61,616 bases of DNA from Ferrovibrio sp. Its GTDB lineage: Bacteria > Pseudomonadota > Alphaproteobacteria > Ferrovibrionales > Ferrovibrionaceae. The notes beneath the pieces are model-generated. The model did no database searches and was not told where the DNA came from. It saw nothing but the letters and a program-made list of their open reading frames with translations. The number at the start of each line of letters is the position of its first letter. The stretch's first letter is position 1. Positions 18,153 through 25,843 of this stretch are shown in pieces. The stretch covers positions 1 to 61,616 of the forward strand of contig NZ_JAHBYG010000023.1 of assembly GCF_019636075.1 (NCBI RefSeq), in the 5' to 3' direction. The position numbers and the translations under genes were made by a program.

Positions 18153-18788
18153 ATGTTGAACAGCCTGCCCAATCTGCTGACGATCTCGCGCATTCTGGCC
18201 ATTCCGGCCATCTGCGCGGCGTTTTACCTGCCCGGTTCCTGGAGCGCCTGGCTGCCCCTGGGATTGTTCGCCGCCGCCGGCATCACCGACTGGTTCGATG
18301 GCTATCTGGCGCGCAAATGGGGGCAGATGAGCGATCTGGGCCGCTTCCTCGATCCGGTGGCCGACAAGCTGCTGGTCTGCGCCGTGATCATGATGCTGAT
18401 CGCCTTCGAACGGATCGACAAAATCAGCCTGCTGGCCGCCGTGGTGATCATGTGCCGCGAAATCACCGTGACCGGCTTGCGCGAATTTCTGGCCGAGTTG
18501 CGCGTGAAGGTGCCGGTAAGCCAGCTGGCGAAATGGAAAACCACCGTGCAATTGATTGCGCTGGGCTTTCTGATCGTCGGCCATTACGGCCCCGGCTGGC
18601 TGCCGGTGCGCATGATCGGCGAAGTGATGCTGTGGGTTGCCGCCCTGCTCACGCTCTATACCGGCTGGGATTACCTGATCACCGGCCTGCGCCATATGGC
18701 CGCCGATCCGCGCCCGGCGCCCGAGGCCAAACCGAAAACCGAAAAAACGGATAAAGAGACCGGCCCGCAAACAGGCGCGCCGGCATGA
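18153..18788 (+). CDS. pgsA: CDP-diacylglycerol-glycerol-3-phosphate 3-phosphatidyltransferase
   Basis: The 211-residue membrane enzyme makes phosphatidylglycerol phosphate, the committed step to phosphatidylglycerol and cardiolipin. It carries the CDP-alcohol phosphotransferase signature D-G-x2-A-R-x8-G-x3-D-x3-D, seen as DGYLARKWGQMSDLGRFLDP near residue 50, with about four to five membrane helices. The C-terminus has a charged Lys/Glu/Pro tail. Its stop overlaps the moaD start by 4 bp. The pgsA-moaD-moaE order is common in Alphaproteobacteria. Confidence 0.94.
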   Translation: MLNSLPNLLTISRILAIPAICAAFYLPGSWSAWLPLGLFAAAGITDWFDGYLARKWGQMSDLGRFLDPVADKLLVCAVIMMLIAFERIDKISLLAAVVIMCREITVTGLREFLAELRVKVPVSQLAKWKTTVQLIALGFLIVGHYGPGWLPVRMIGEVMLWVAALLTLYTGWDYLITGLRHMAADPRPAPEAKPKTEKTDKETGPQTGAPA

Positions 18789-19039
18789 TCAAGTTGCTGT
18801 ATTTCGCATTGCTGCGCGAGCGCGTGGGCGTGCCGGAAGAAAGCCTCAGCCTGCCGCCCGATGTGAAAGATGTGGGCACGCTGCTGGCATGGCTGCGCGA
18901 ACAAAGCCCCAATCACGCCGCTGCGCTGTGCGACCCGAACATGGTACGCGTTGCCGTGAACCAGGATTACGCGGCATTGACCGATCCGGTGCGGGCCGGC
19001 GACGAAGTGGCGCTGTTTCCGCCGGTGACGGGCGGCTAA
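18785..19039 (+). CDS. moaD: molybdopterin synthase small subunit MoaD
   Basis: The 84-residue ubiquitin-like protein ends in PPVTGG, the double glycine that is thiocarboxylated to carry sulfur to cyclic pyranopterin monophosphate. LYFALLRERVG at the start and the length are typical of MoaD. It overlaps pgsA and precedes moaE by 4 bp, so the two molybdopterin synthase subunits are made together. Confidence 0.95.
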   Translation: MIKLLYFALLRERVGVPEESLSLPPDVKDVGTLLAWLREQSPNHAAALCDPNMVRVAVNQDYAALTDPVRAGDEVALFPPVTGG

Positions 19040-19043
19040 GGCC

Positions 19044-19538
19044 ATGGCGGCTGAAGCCAAGCCTGGCAACAGCAAGCGCAGCGGCCCGGAAATCCGCGTG
19101 CAGGCCGAGGATTTCGATCCCGGGCAGGAATTGCAGCGGCTGACGCAGGATGATACCGGCATCGGCGCCGTGGTGAGTTTCGTGGGTCTGGTGCGCGATT
19201 TCGCCGATCAAAAATCCGACAGCAGCATGACGCTGGAACATTATCCCGGCATGACCGAGCGGCAGATCATGGCGATTGCCGAACAGGCCTGGCAGCGCTG
19301 GCCGCTGAATGGCTGCCTGGTGGTGCATCGCCATGGCAGGCTGTTGCCGGGCGACCGGATCGTGCTGGTGATTGCCGCATCGCCGCACCGCAAGGCCGCG
19401 TTCGAGGCTTGCGAATTCCTGATCGACTGGCTGAAGACCAAAGCGCCGTTCTGGAAGCTTGAGCAAAGCGGCGCAATGCGGGAATGGGTGGAAAGCCGGG
19501 GCAGCGACGATGACGCCGCTGCCCGCTGGAACAAATAA
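19044..19538 (+). CDS. moaE: molybdopterin synthase catalytic subunit MoaE
   Basis: The 164-residue protein forms the large subunit of molybdopterin synthase with MoaD. It has GAVVSFVGLVRDF near residue 50, MTLEHYPGMTERQI, VVHRHGRLLPGD, and the catalytic-lysine region around WLKTKAPFWKLE. An N-terminal extension of about 15 residues precedes the core. It converges with ilvE, with 3 bp between stops. Confidence 0.95.
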   Translation: MAAEAKPGNSKRSGPEIRVQAEDFDPGQELQRLTQDDTGIGAVVSFVGLVRDFADQKSDSSMTLEHYPGMTERQIMAIAEQAWQRWPLNGCLVVHRHGRLLPGDRIVLVIAASPHRKAAFEACEFLIDWLKTKAPFWKLEQSGAMREWVESRGSDDDAAARWNK

Positions 19539-19541
19539 GAT

Positions 19542-20432
19542 TTATTCCGCCGCCGCCTGCTTGGGGCGGGTTTCCTGCTCGAAAGCATTGATCAGGGTCT
19601 TGCACACCGCGCCGGGCGTGAAGCGATACGGCCCGATCTCGGAAACCGGCGTCACTTCGGCAGCCGTGCCGGTGAGGAAGCATTCGCTGAAACCGGCCAT
19701 CTCCTCGGGCTGGATCGCCCGTTCGATCACCTCAAGCCCGCGGGCCTTGGCCATGCCAATCACCGCGCGCCGGGTGATGCCATCCAGAAAGCAATCCGGC
19801 ACCGGCGTGTGGATTTTGCCATCCTGCACGAAGAACACGTTGGCGCCGGTGGCCTCGGCCACCTGGCCGCGCCAATCCAGCATCAGCGCATCCTGGAAGC
19901 CCAGCTTCTCCGCCTTGTGCTTCGACAGCGTGCAGATCATGTAAAGCCCCGCCGCCTTCGCCTTGGTGGGCGCGGTGTTGGGGGCCGGGCGGCGCCAGTC
20001 AGACAGCATCAGGCGGATGCCCTTCATCTTGGCTTCCGGCGAGAAATAGCTCGGCCATTCCCACACCGCGATGGCGAGATGGATTTTCGAGCTTTGCGCC
20101 GAAACCCCCATCATCTCCGAACCGCGCCAGGCGATCGGGCGGATATAACAATCCTTCAGGCCGTTCTTGGCCACCGTATCGTTGGTGGCGCGGTTGATTT
20201 CGTCCAGGCTGTAGGGGATTTCGAAATCCAGCAGGCGGGCGCTGTCGATCAGGCGCTGGCTGTGTTCGGTCAGCTTGAACACCTGGCCGCCATAGGCGCG
20301 CTCGCCCTCGAATACCGACGAGGCGTAATGCAAGGCATGGCTCAGCACATGCAATTTGGCCTCGCGGTGCGGAATGAACTGGCCATCGAACCAGATCCAG
20401 CCATCGCGATCATCATAAGCGGCGCTCGACAT
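19542..20432 (-). CDS. ilvE: branched-chain amino acid aminotransferase
   Basis: The 296-residue fold-type IV PLP enzyme catalyses the last step of leucine, isoleucine and valine synthesis and the first step of their breakdown. The PLP lysine is in the PTKAKAAGLYM segment near residue 157, and the cofactor-binding EATGANVFFV region follows. HYASSVFEGERAY near the N-terminus is typical of class IV transaminases. The gene is divergent from a MarR/two-component operon and has its own well-formed promoter with a palindrome just downstream of the start of transcription. Confidence 0.94.
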   Translation of the reverse strand: MSSAAYDDRDGWIWFDGQFIPHREAKLHVLSHALHYASSVFEGERAYGGQVFKLTEHSQRLIDSARLLDFEIPYSLDEINRATNDTVAKNGLKDCYIRPIAWRGSEMMGVSAQSSKIHLAIAVWEWPSYFSPEAKMKGIRLMLSDWRRPAPNTAPTKAKAAGLYMICTLSKHKAEKLGFQDALMLDWRGQVAEATGANVFFVQDGKIHTPVPDCFLDGITRRAVIGMAKARGLEVIERAIQPEEMAGFSECFLTGTAAEVTPVSEIGPYRFTPGAVCKTLINAFEQETRPKQAAAE

Positions 20433-20480
20433 TGTACGTCTCCCGGCAAATCCATGGGTGATAAGGGTTTTTACGGCTTT

Positions 20481-20540
20481 AAGGTAATATAATTACCTTT
20501 CAATTGTTTTTAAAGTAACATTCGTATGGAAATACGTCAA
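20481..20540 (-). promoter_or_regulatory. ilvE promoter with downstream palindromic operator
   Basis: On the minus strand TTGACG (20535-20540) and TACTTT (20512-20517) are separated by 17 bp and form a sigma70-type promoter for ilvE. A perfect palindrome, AAGGTAAT-ATA-ATTACCTT at 20481-20499, lies just downstream of the expected transcription start, where a bound repressor would block elongation. The divergent MarR gene is an obvious candidate regulator, but this is inferred. Confidence 0.6.
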
Positions 20541-20684
20541 CAATGCTGTCGTATTTTTCTCGTCCTCACTGGCCGCCCCTCTTTTTGCCCAAAAGCGCAA
20601 CCCCGCCCTGCCCTGCCGAGATACCTGCTCTGCCGAGAGCACTGCTCTTGCGGAGACTCGCCGCCATGCCCCATATAAACAGCC

Positions 20685-21179
20685 ATGAGCGATCTGAAAT
20701 CCGTGCCCAACCCGTTGTTTCTGCGCGAAGACGAATTGCGGCAGGGCATAGAACTGCTGTTCTACGCCTATCGCGATTTCACCCGCGGACCCGATGAGAT
20801 CCTGGAGCAATACGGCTTCGGCCGGGCGCACCATCGGGCGCTGCATTTCATCGGCGGCCATCCTGGCATCACGGTGGCGGAATTGCTGAGCATCCTGCGC
20901 ATCACCAAGCAGAGCCTGGCCCGCGTGCTGTCGGCATTGATCGCCCAGGATTTCGTGCGCCAGCAGCAAGGCACGCGCGACCGCCGCCAGCGCCAGCTTT
21001 TTCTCACCGAAAAAGGCCGTGGCCTGGAAAAGCGCATCGCTTCGCTGCAACAGGCCAAGGTGGCCCAGGCCTACCGCGATGCCGGGGCCGAAGCCGTGGC
21101 CGGCTATCGCAAGGTGCTGTCGGGCCTGATCGACGATGATGATCGCGCGCAGGTGCTGCGCGCCATACAGCGCGGTTGA
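20685..21179 (+). CDS. MarR-family transcriptional regulator (PetP-like position)
   Basis: The 164-residue protein has a MarR winged helix: HHRALHFIGGHPGITVAELLSIL, the recognition helix TKQSLARVLSALIAQ near residue 85, and a wing with GTRDRRQRQLFLTEKG. It is cotranscribed with a response regulator and a histidine kinase and divergent from ilvE. The MarR plus OmpR-type regulator pairing resembles petP-petR of Rhodobacter capsulatus, where PetR is needed for growth by the cytochrome bc1 pathway. The equivalence is inferred from order and family, not from sequence comparison. Confidence 0.85.
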   Translation: MSDLKSVPNPLFLREDELRQGIELLFYAYRDFTRGPDEILEQYGFGRAHHRALHFIGGHPGITVAELLSILRITKQSLARVLSALIAQDFVRQQQGTRDRRQRQLFLTEKGRGLEKRIASLQQAKVAQAYRDAGAEAVAGYRKVLSGLIDDDDRAQVLRAIQRG

Positions 21180-21184
21180 ACGCC

Positions 21185-21895
21185 ATGGAAGCCGAACAGC
21201 CGCATCTGCTGGTGGTGGATGACGACGAGCGCATCCGCACCCTGCTGGCCCGCTTCCTCACCGGCAACGGCTATCGCGTCACCTCGGCTGAAAGCGCCGA
21301 GGATGCCTGGGCCAAGCTGGCGCCTGTGCATTACGATCTGCTGGTGGTGGATGTGATGATGCCGGGCAAGAACGGCTTTGAATTCGTCACCGAACTGCGC
21401 GGACAAGGCAATCCCGTGCCGGTGATCCTGCTGACCGCGCGCACCGAGGCCGAGGACCGCATCCAGGGCCTGGAAACCGGCGCCGATGATTACCTGGCCA
21501 AGCCGTTCGAGCCGCGCGAATTGCTGTTGCGCATCCAGGCCATTCTCAAGCGCAGCAACCGCCCGGCGCCGGCCAGCGCCAGCCGCCCGGTGCGTTTTGG
21601 CGAATTCCGTTTCGATATCGTGCGTGGCGACTTGCGCCGCGGCGAGGAAATCGTGCCGCTCACCACCGGCGAAGCCGGCCTGCTGCGCATCCTGGCGCGC
21701 AATCCCGGCGTAACCGTGCCACGCGCCGCTTTGGCCGATGCCGGTCCTGGCGCGTCAGCTGCGAATGCCGCCAACGAAAGCCGCGCGGTGGATGTGCAGA
21801 TCACCCGCCTGCGCCGCAAGATAGAGGACGATCCGCGCAATCCGCGTTTCCTGCAAACCGTGTGGGGCGAAGGTTATGTTCTCTGGGCAGAATAA
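21185..21895 (+). CDS. OmpR-family response regulator
   Basis: The 236-residue regulator has a full receiver (acidic cluster Asp12-Asp14, phospho-acceptor Asp56 in LLVVDVMMPG, LLTAR, LAKPF lysine) and a C-terminal winged-helix DNA-binding domain ending with the QTVWGEGYVL beta-hairpin. ATG at 21185 is preferred; a TTG nine bases earlier overlaps the marR stop and would only add three residues. The histidine kinase gene follows after 9 bp, giving an OmpR/EnvZ-like pair. Confidence 0.92.
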   Translation: MEAEQPHLLVVDDDERIRTLLARFLTGNGYRVTSAESAEDAWAKLAPVHYDLLVVDVMMPGKNGFEFVTELRGQGNPVPVILLTARTEAEDRIQGLETGADDYLAKPFEPRELLLRIQAILKRSNRPAPASASRPVRFGEFRFDIVRGDLRRGEEIVPLTTGEAGLLRILARNPGVTVPRAALADAGPGASAANAANESRAVDVQITRLRRKIEDDPRNPRFLQTVWGEGYVLWAE

Positions 21896-21904
21896 GACTG
21901 GCCG

Positions 21905-23230
21905 ATGACGACGAGCCGGCTGATGCGGCGCCTGTTGCCACGCAGCCTGTTTGGCCGCTGGCTGCTGATGCTGGCATTGCCGGTGCTGCTGCTGCAGATC
22001 CTCACCACCTATGCCTTCTATGCCCGCCATTGGGATACCGTGAGCCGCCGCCTGGCGCTCGGCCTGGCCGGCGATATCTCGATGGCCATCGACATGCACG
22101 AAGCTTTCATCGGCGATCCGCGCCACGAACAGCTGATGAATCTTGCCTATAACAACATGGAAATCGACGTGCGGTTCCTGCCCGGCAAGAGCCTGCCCGA
22201 CAATCTGCCGCCACCGCGCTGGTGGTCGATCCTCGACAACATGCTGACCCAGGCACTGAGCGAACGGCTGGACGAACCCTTTGCCATCGACACCCAGCGC
22301 AACGACGACAACATCGCCGTGCTGGTGGAACTGCCCAACGAATTGATGGTGGTGTTGGCCCGCTCCAAGCGCGTCTATTCCACCAGCACTTATATCTTCA
22401 TCATCTGGATCGCGTCTGGCTCGGTGCTGCTGCTGGGCATCGCGGTGCTGTTCCTGCGCAACCAGATCAGGCCGATCCGCCGCCTGGCCGAAGCCGCCGA
22501 TGCCTTCGGCAAGGGCCGCGATGCACCGGATTTCCATCCCTCGGGTGCCACCGAGGTGCGCTCGGCAGCCCTGGCCTTCCTGGCCATGCGCGACCGTATC
22601 CGGCGCCATATCCGCGAACGCACCGACATGCTGGCCGGCGTGAGCCACGATCTGCGCACGCCGCTTACCCGCATGAAGCTGCAGCTTTCGATGATGGCCA
22701 GCGATCCCGATGCCGCCGAGCTGAAGCGCGATGTGGCCGAGATGGAAACCATGATCGAGGCTTATCTGGCTTTCGCGCGCGGCCAGGTGGAGCAGAGCAC
22801 GGAAGCCACCGATCTTGGCCTGCTGGTGCAGGAACTGGCCGACGATGTGCGCCGGCGCGGCCGCGAATTGGAGGTGGACACCGCCAACGCCCCCACCCTG
22901 CCGCTGCGCCGCCTCGGCTTCAAGCGGGCGCTGTCGAACCTGATCGAGAATGGCCTGCGCTTCGGCCATAAGGTGCGCCTGCAGGTGCTGCGCGGCGATG
23001 GCCACGTGGATATCAATATCGACGATGATGGCCCCGGCATTCCGCAGAAGGAACGCCACAAGGTGTTCAGGCCCTTCTACCGTGCCGATCCGGCACGGCA
23101 TTCCGGCGGCGGCAATGTGGGCCTGGGCCTCACCATCGCCCGCGATGCCGTGCTGGCCCATGGCGGCGAAATCCAGCTGACCGAATCTCCGCTGGGCGGC
23201 CTGCGGGTGGCGATCCGGTTGCCGCTATAG
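21905..23230 (+). CDS. EnvZ-like sensor histidine kinase
   Basis: The 441-residue inner-membrane kinase has a first helix near residues 18-38, a periplasmic loop of about 120 residues, a second helix near 161-184, a HAMP linker, the H-box LAGVSHDLRTPLTRMKLQ with His248, and an ATPase domain with NLIENGLRFG (N box), DDGPGIP (G1) and GLGLTIARD (G2). It should phosphorylate the adjacent OmpR-type regulator. The signal is unknown. Confidence 0.92.
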   Translation: MTTSRLMRRLLPRSLFGRWLLMLALPVLLLQILTTYAFYARHWDTVSRRLALGLAGDISMAIDMHEAFIGDPRHEQLMNLAYNNMEIDVRFLPGKSLPDNLPPPRWWSILDNMLTQALSERLDEPFAIDTQRNDDNIAVLVELPNELMVVLARSKRVYSTSTYIFIIWIASGSVLLLGIAVLFLRNQIRPIRRLAEAADAFGKGRDAPDFHPSGATEVRSAALAFLAMRDRIRRHIRERTDMLAGVSHDLRTPLTRMKLQLSMMASDPDAAELKRDVAEMETMIEAYLAFARGQVEQSTEATDLGLLVQELADDVRRRGRELEVDTANAPTLPLRRLGFKRALSNLIENGLRFGHKVRLQVLRGDGHVDINIDDDGPGIPQKERHKVFRPFYRADPARHSGGGNVGLGLTIARDAVLAHGGEIQLTESPLGGLRVAIRLPL

Positions 23231-23286
23231 CGCCTGCTGCCATCGTTGCCGCATATCCAGATTAGGAATTCACTTCGGGAATATGG

Positions 23287-23324
23287 TTGACTAGTAAATT
23301 ATATTGATATAGTTTCCTAGTCAA
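23287..23324. promoter_or_regulatory. 38-bp palindromic operator upstream of the second marR gene
   Basis: TTGACTAG at 23287-23294 is mirrored by CTAGTCAA at 23317-23324, and the AT-rich centre is also largely symmetric: 16 of 19 base pairs match. It ends 14 bp before the MarR ATG and includes TATA-like hexamers, so it probably covers the promoter and is the regulator's own operator. Confidence 0.7.
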
Positions 23325-23338
23325 TCAAAGGAGCCGCC

Positions 23339-23791
23339 ATGCCTGCCACATCCGAATTGACCGACCATCTGGGCTATTGGCTGAGGTTCGTTTCGAACCA
23401 CGTTTCGCAAGCTTTTGCACGCAAGGTGGAGACCCATGGCGTAACCGTGGCGGAATGGGTTTTGCTGCGCCAATTGCTGGAGATCGAGCCTTCGCCCCCC
23501 AGCCGACTGGCCGATCGCCTGGGCATGACGCGCGGCGCCATCACCAAGCTGGCCGATCGCCTGAGCGCCAAATCCCTGCTGCTGCGCCTCACCGATCCCA
23601 AGGATGGCCGTGCGCAGATGCTTTCACTCACACCCGCGGCCCGCAGCCTGGTGCCGAAACTGGCCCGGTTGGCCGATGCCAACGATGCCGAATTCTTCAA
23701 GACCCTGCCAGCCCACGACCGCGCCGCTCTGTTGCGTATCCTGCAAACGCTGGTGCAAGCCCATGGCCTGAAATCCCTGCCTGTCGATTGA
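23339..23791 (+). CDS. MarR-family transcriptional regulator
   Basis: The 150-residue protein is a MarR repressor: VTVAEWVLLRQLLE, then the recognition helix GMTRGAITKLADRL near residue 68, and a wing DPKDGRAQMLSLTPAA. AAAGGAG lies 5 bases before the ATG. The 38-bp palindrome directly upstream suggests autoregulation. A DUF1398 gene follows after 38 bp and may be its regulatory target. Confidence 0.9.
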   Translation: MPATSELTDHLGYWLRFVSNHVSQAFARKVETHGVTVAEWVLLRQLLEIEPSPPSRLADRLGMTRGAITKLADRLSAKSLLLRLTDPKDGRAQMLSLTPAARSLVPKLARLADANDAEFFKTLPAHDRAALLRILQTLVQAHGLKSLPVD

Positions 23792-23829
23792 CCGTCATCG
23801 ACCGCACAACCAGCAACGAAAGACTCGCC

Positions 23830-24231
23830 ATGCATTGGAAAGACATTGCCCAGACCACCATTATAGGCTCGGAAAACGATACGATGAGTTTTCCCGAAGC
23901 CGTGAAACGGCTGATCGAAGCCGGCCTGGATGGCTATAGCGTGGATCTGCGCGGGGCCACGCGGAGCTTCTATCGCCCCGATGGCGAAGTGGCGGTATTG
24001 CCAACCGCGCCGGTCGGCGTGCCGGTGGCGGAACGCTTCGATACCGAGGCGATCAGGCAATCGATCCGCAAGGCGCAGATGCAGACGCCCGGATATACCT
24101 ACAAAGGCTTTTGCAACGAAGCGGCCAAAGCCGGCTGCGCGGGCTATATCGTATCGTTCATCGGCAGGCGGGTGCTTTATTTCGGCCGCAACGGCGACAC
24201 CCATACCGAATTTTTCCCGGCCGCAACCTGA
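23830..24231 (+). CDS. DUF1398 family protein
   Basis: The 133-residue soluble protein matches the DUF1398 pattern: FPEAVKRLIEAGLDGYSVDL near residue 20, a YTYKGFCNEAAKAGCAGYIV segment, and a C-terminal GRRVLYFGRNGDTHTEFFP. The biochemical role of this family is unknown to me. It follows the MarR gene and is probably in the same operon. The ATG at 23830 is chosen because it starts the conserved domain; a longer frame overlaps marR. Confidence 0.75.
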   Translation: MHWKDIAQTTIIGSENDTMSFPEAVKRLIEAGLDGYSVDLRGATRSFYRPDGEVAVLPTAPVGVPVAERFDTEAIRQSIRKAQMQTPGYTYKGFCNEAAKAGCAGYIVSFIGRRVLYFGRNGDTHTEFFPAAT

Positions 24232-24262
24232 TAAGCCCGCAGCCAGATAAGGCCGGCGCTGG

Positions 24263-24685
24263 CTATTGCGACTCCGGCGGCGCGGCCACGGTGAATTTGC
24301 GTTCGGCCTGAAGCCGGCCGGCGCTGTCTTTCAACTGCACGGTCCATTCGCCGGGCGTGAGCCGCGATTGCGACCAGATGCGCCAGTTGCGGCTGACATC
24401 CACGCGGGCGCGTGAACGGCCTTGCTCGCGGTCGCCCTGCAGCCAGGTGAACCAGAAGGTTTCGCCGCCGCTGACATTGATGCAATCCAGCCGCGCGAAG
24501 GCATAGGCCCGCTCGGTGCCGGCGGGATAGGCATCGGTTTCGCCCTGCGGCTCCAGGTTCAGAACATTTTGCGCGGTGACGAACTGACGCACCACGCAAT
24601 CATGGCCCGACGGCTGCGCAAAGGATGCGGCAGGGGCAAACGCAAACAGCGCCATGACGGCGACAATCGAAAGACCAGGTTTCAT
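24263..24685 (-). CDS. secreted DUF2914-domain protein
   Basis: The 140-residue protein has a signal peptide of about 23 residues (MKPGLSIVAVMALFAFAPAA, with SFAQ after it) and a small beta-rich domain. The pattern of Trp residues and the closing PGEWTVQLKDSAGRLQAERK segment fit DUF2914. Function unknown. ATG at 24685 is preferred over an upstream in-frame start because it begins a clean signal peptide. Two Cys residues in the mature part could form a disulfide. Confidence 0.7.
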   Translation of the reverse strand: MKPGLSIVAVMALFAFAPAASFAQPSGHDCVVRQFVTAQNVLNLEPQGETDAYPAGTERAYAFARLDCINVSGGETFWFTWLQGDREQGRSRARVDVSRNWRIWSQSRLTPGEWTVQLKDSAGRLQAERKFTVAAPPESQ

Positions 24686-24748
24686 GATGGGATACTCGGC
24701 ACAGGCAGGGGCAGCGGTCAACCGCGTGAACAGGTTAATCAGGCTGAA

Positions 24749-25096
24749 TCAAAACATCTTGCCGCCATTCGGCACTGCAATATCGGGCCCGATCAACACC
24801 ACCTTGCCATCGGGATCCGGCACACCCAGCACCAGCACTTCCGACATGAAAGGGCCGATCTGCCGGGGCGGGAAATTAACCACGGCCAATACCTGCTTAC
24901 CGAGCAGCGCCGCCGGCTCGTAATAGGTGGTGATCTGGGCGGATGATTTTTTCACGCCGATCGCGGGGCCGAAATCCACCCGCAGCTTGATCGCTGGCTT
25001 GCGTGCCTCGGGAAACGGCTCGGCCCCCACGATGGTGCCGACGCGGATATCCACCTGCTCGAAATCCGCATAGCTGATCATGCCGGTTCCGGTCAT
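24749..25096 (-). CDS. csaA: CsaA/EMAP-type tRNA-binding protein
   Basis: The 115-residue protein is a single tRNA-binding OB domain, as in CsaA and the C-terminus of bacterial MetRS. It has DFEQVDIRVGTIV at the N-terminus, QITTYYEPAALLGKQVLAVV in the middle and a C-terminal LIGPDIAVPNGGKMF. CsaA was described as a chaperone-like protein in Bacillus; the fold binds tRNA. GGGAG lies 7 bases before the ATG. The terminator of the upstream phasin gene separates the two. Confidence 0.85.
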   Translation of the reverse strand: MTGTGMISYADFEQVDIRVGTIVGAEPFPEARKPAIKLRVDFGPAIGVKKSSAQITTYYEPAALLGKQVLAVVNFPPRQIGPFMSEVLVLGVPDPDGKVVLIGPDIAVPNGGKMF

Positions 25097-25133
25097 TTTC
25101 TGGCTCCCTCACACAACGAAACAAACCCCAGGA

Positions 25134-25166
25134 AATAAAAAACGGGCGGGGATGATCCCGCCCGTT
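25134..25166 (-). terminator. rho-independent terminator of the phasin gene
   Basis: ACGGGCGGG and CCCGCCCGT (25142-25150 and 25157-25165) form a perfect 9-bp stem with a six-base loop; on the minus strand it is followed by TTTTTT and ATTT. It ends phasin transcription before csaA. Confidence 0.9.
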
Positions 25167-25210
25167 CGATAGTAACGCATACTCTGGGGAGAGTTAAACC
25201 TACGCCGCTG

Positions 25211-25681
25211 TTACTGCTTCACCAGCTTGGAGAGCGTTGCACGCAGCTCTTCCAGGCTTTCATTGGCACGCTTGTTCAGGGTCTCGAAGGTTTCGGTGTT
25301 GGTCTTGGCGGCCAGTTCGGCCAGTTCCTTCAGGTTGGCCAGCGCGCGTTCCACGGCAGCCTTCACCAGTTCGGCCTGCTTGGCCGGATTGGCATCCTTG
25401 GCGCCCTTCGACACGGCGTCCTTCACCAGGGAGGACAGCTCGTCCATGCCCTGCTGGAAAATCTCGGCCTGGCGGGCGGCCAGCGCCTGATAGCCCTCGA
25501 AAGCCTTCTTGTTGGCAGCGGCGATGGCTTCCAGATTCTTCTTCTGGGTGGCAGCCAAGGCTTCGGCATCGAAGCCGGGCAGCTTGAAATCGCCGAACAT
25601 CTTCTGGGCGTCGAACATCTTGGACGGGTCGAACAGCTTGTTGAAATCGAAATTGGCGAACGGGAACTCGGTCTTGCTCAT
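25211..25681 (-). CDS. phasin family protein
   Basis: The 156-residue protein is almost entirely helical and amphipathic, with the Phasin_2-type core (KNLEAIAAANKKAFEGYQAL near residue 50, then QAEIFQQGMDEL) and Ala/Lys/Glu-rich repeats. Phasins coat polyhydroxyalkanoate granules and set their number and size. The N-terminal FPFANFDFNKLFDPSKMFDA segment is rich in Phe. GAGGAG precedes the ATG and a strong terminator follows, so it is a single, probably highly expressed gene. Confidence 0.88.
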   Translation of the reverse strand: MSKTEFPFANFDFNKLFDPSKMFDAQKMFGDFKLPGFDAEALAATQKKNLEAIAAANKKAFEGYQALAARQAEIFQQGMDELSSLVKDAVSKGAKDANPAKQAELVKAAVERALANLKELAELAAKTNTETFETLNKRANESLEELRATLSKLVKQ

Positions 25682-25843
25682 GGGAATGGCTCCTCAAACA
25701 TGCCGCAGGGCGAGAAAACAGCCACCGGGCGGGGTCTCAATGAACTCGTGCCTAATTTAAGGGCGGCCTGTACAATCGTCAAGCAAATTTTGTGCACTGC
25801 ACAAAAATATTTATAACATTAAAAACAATAACTTATAATAAAT

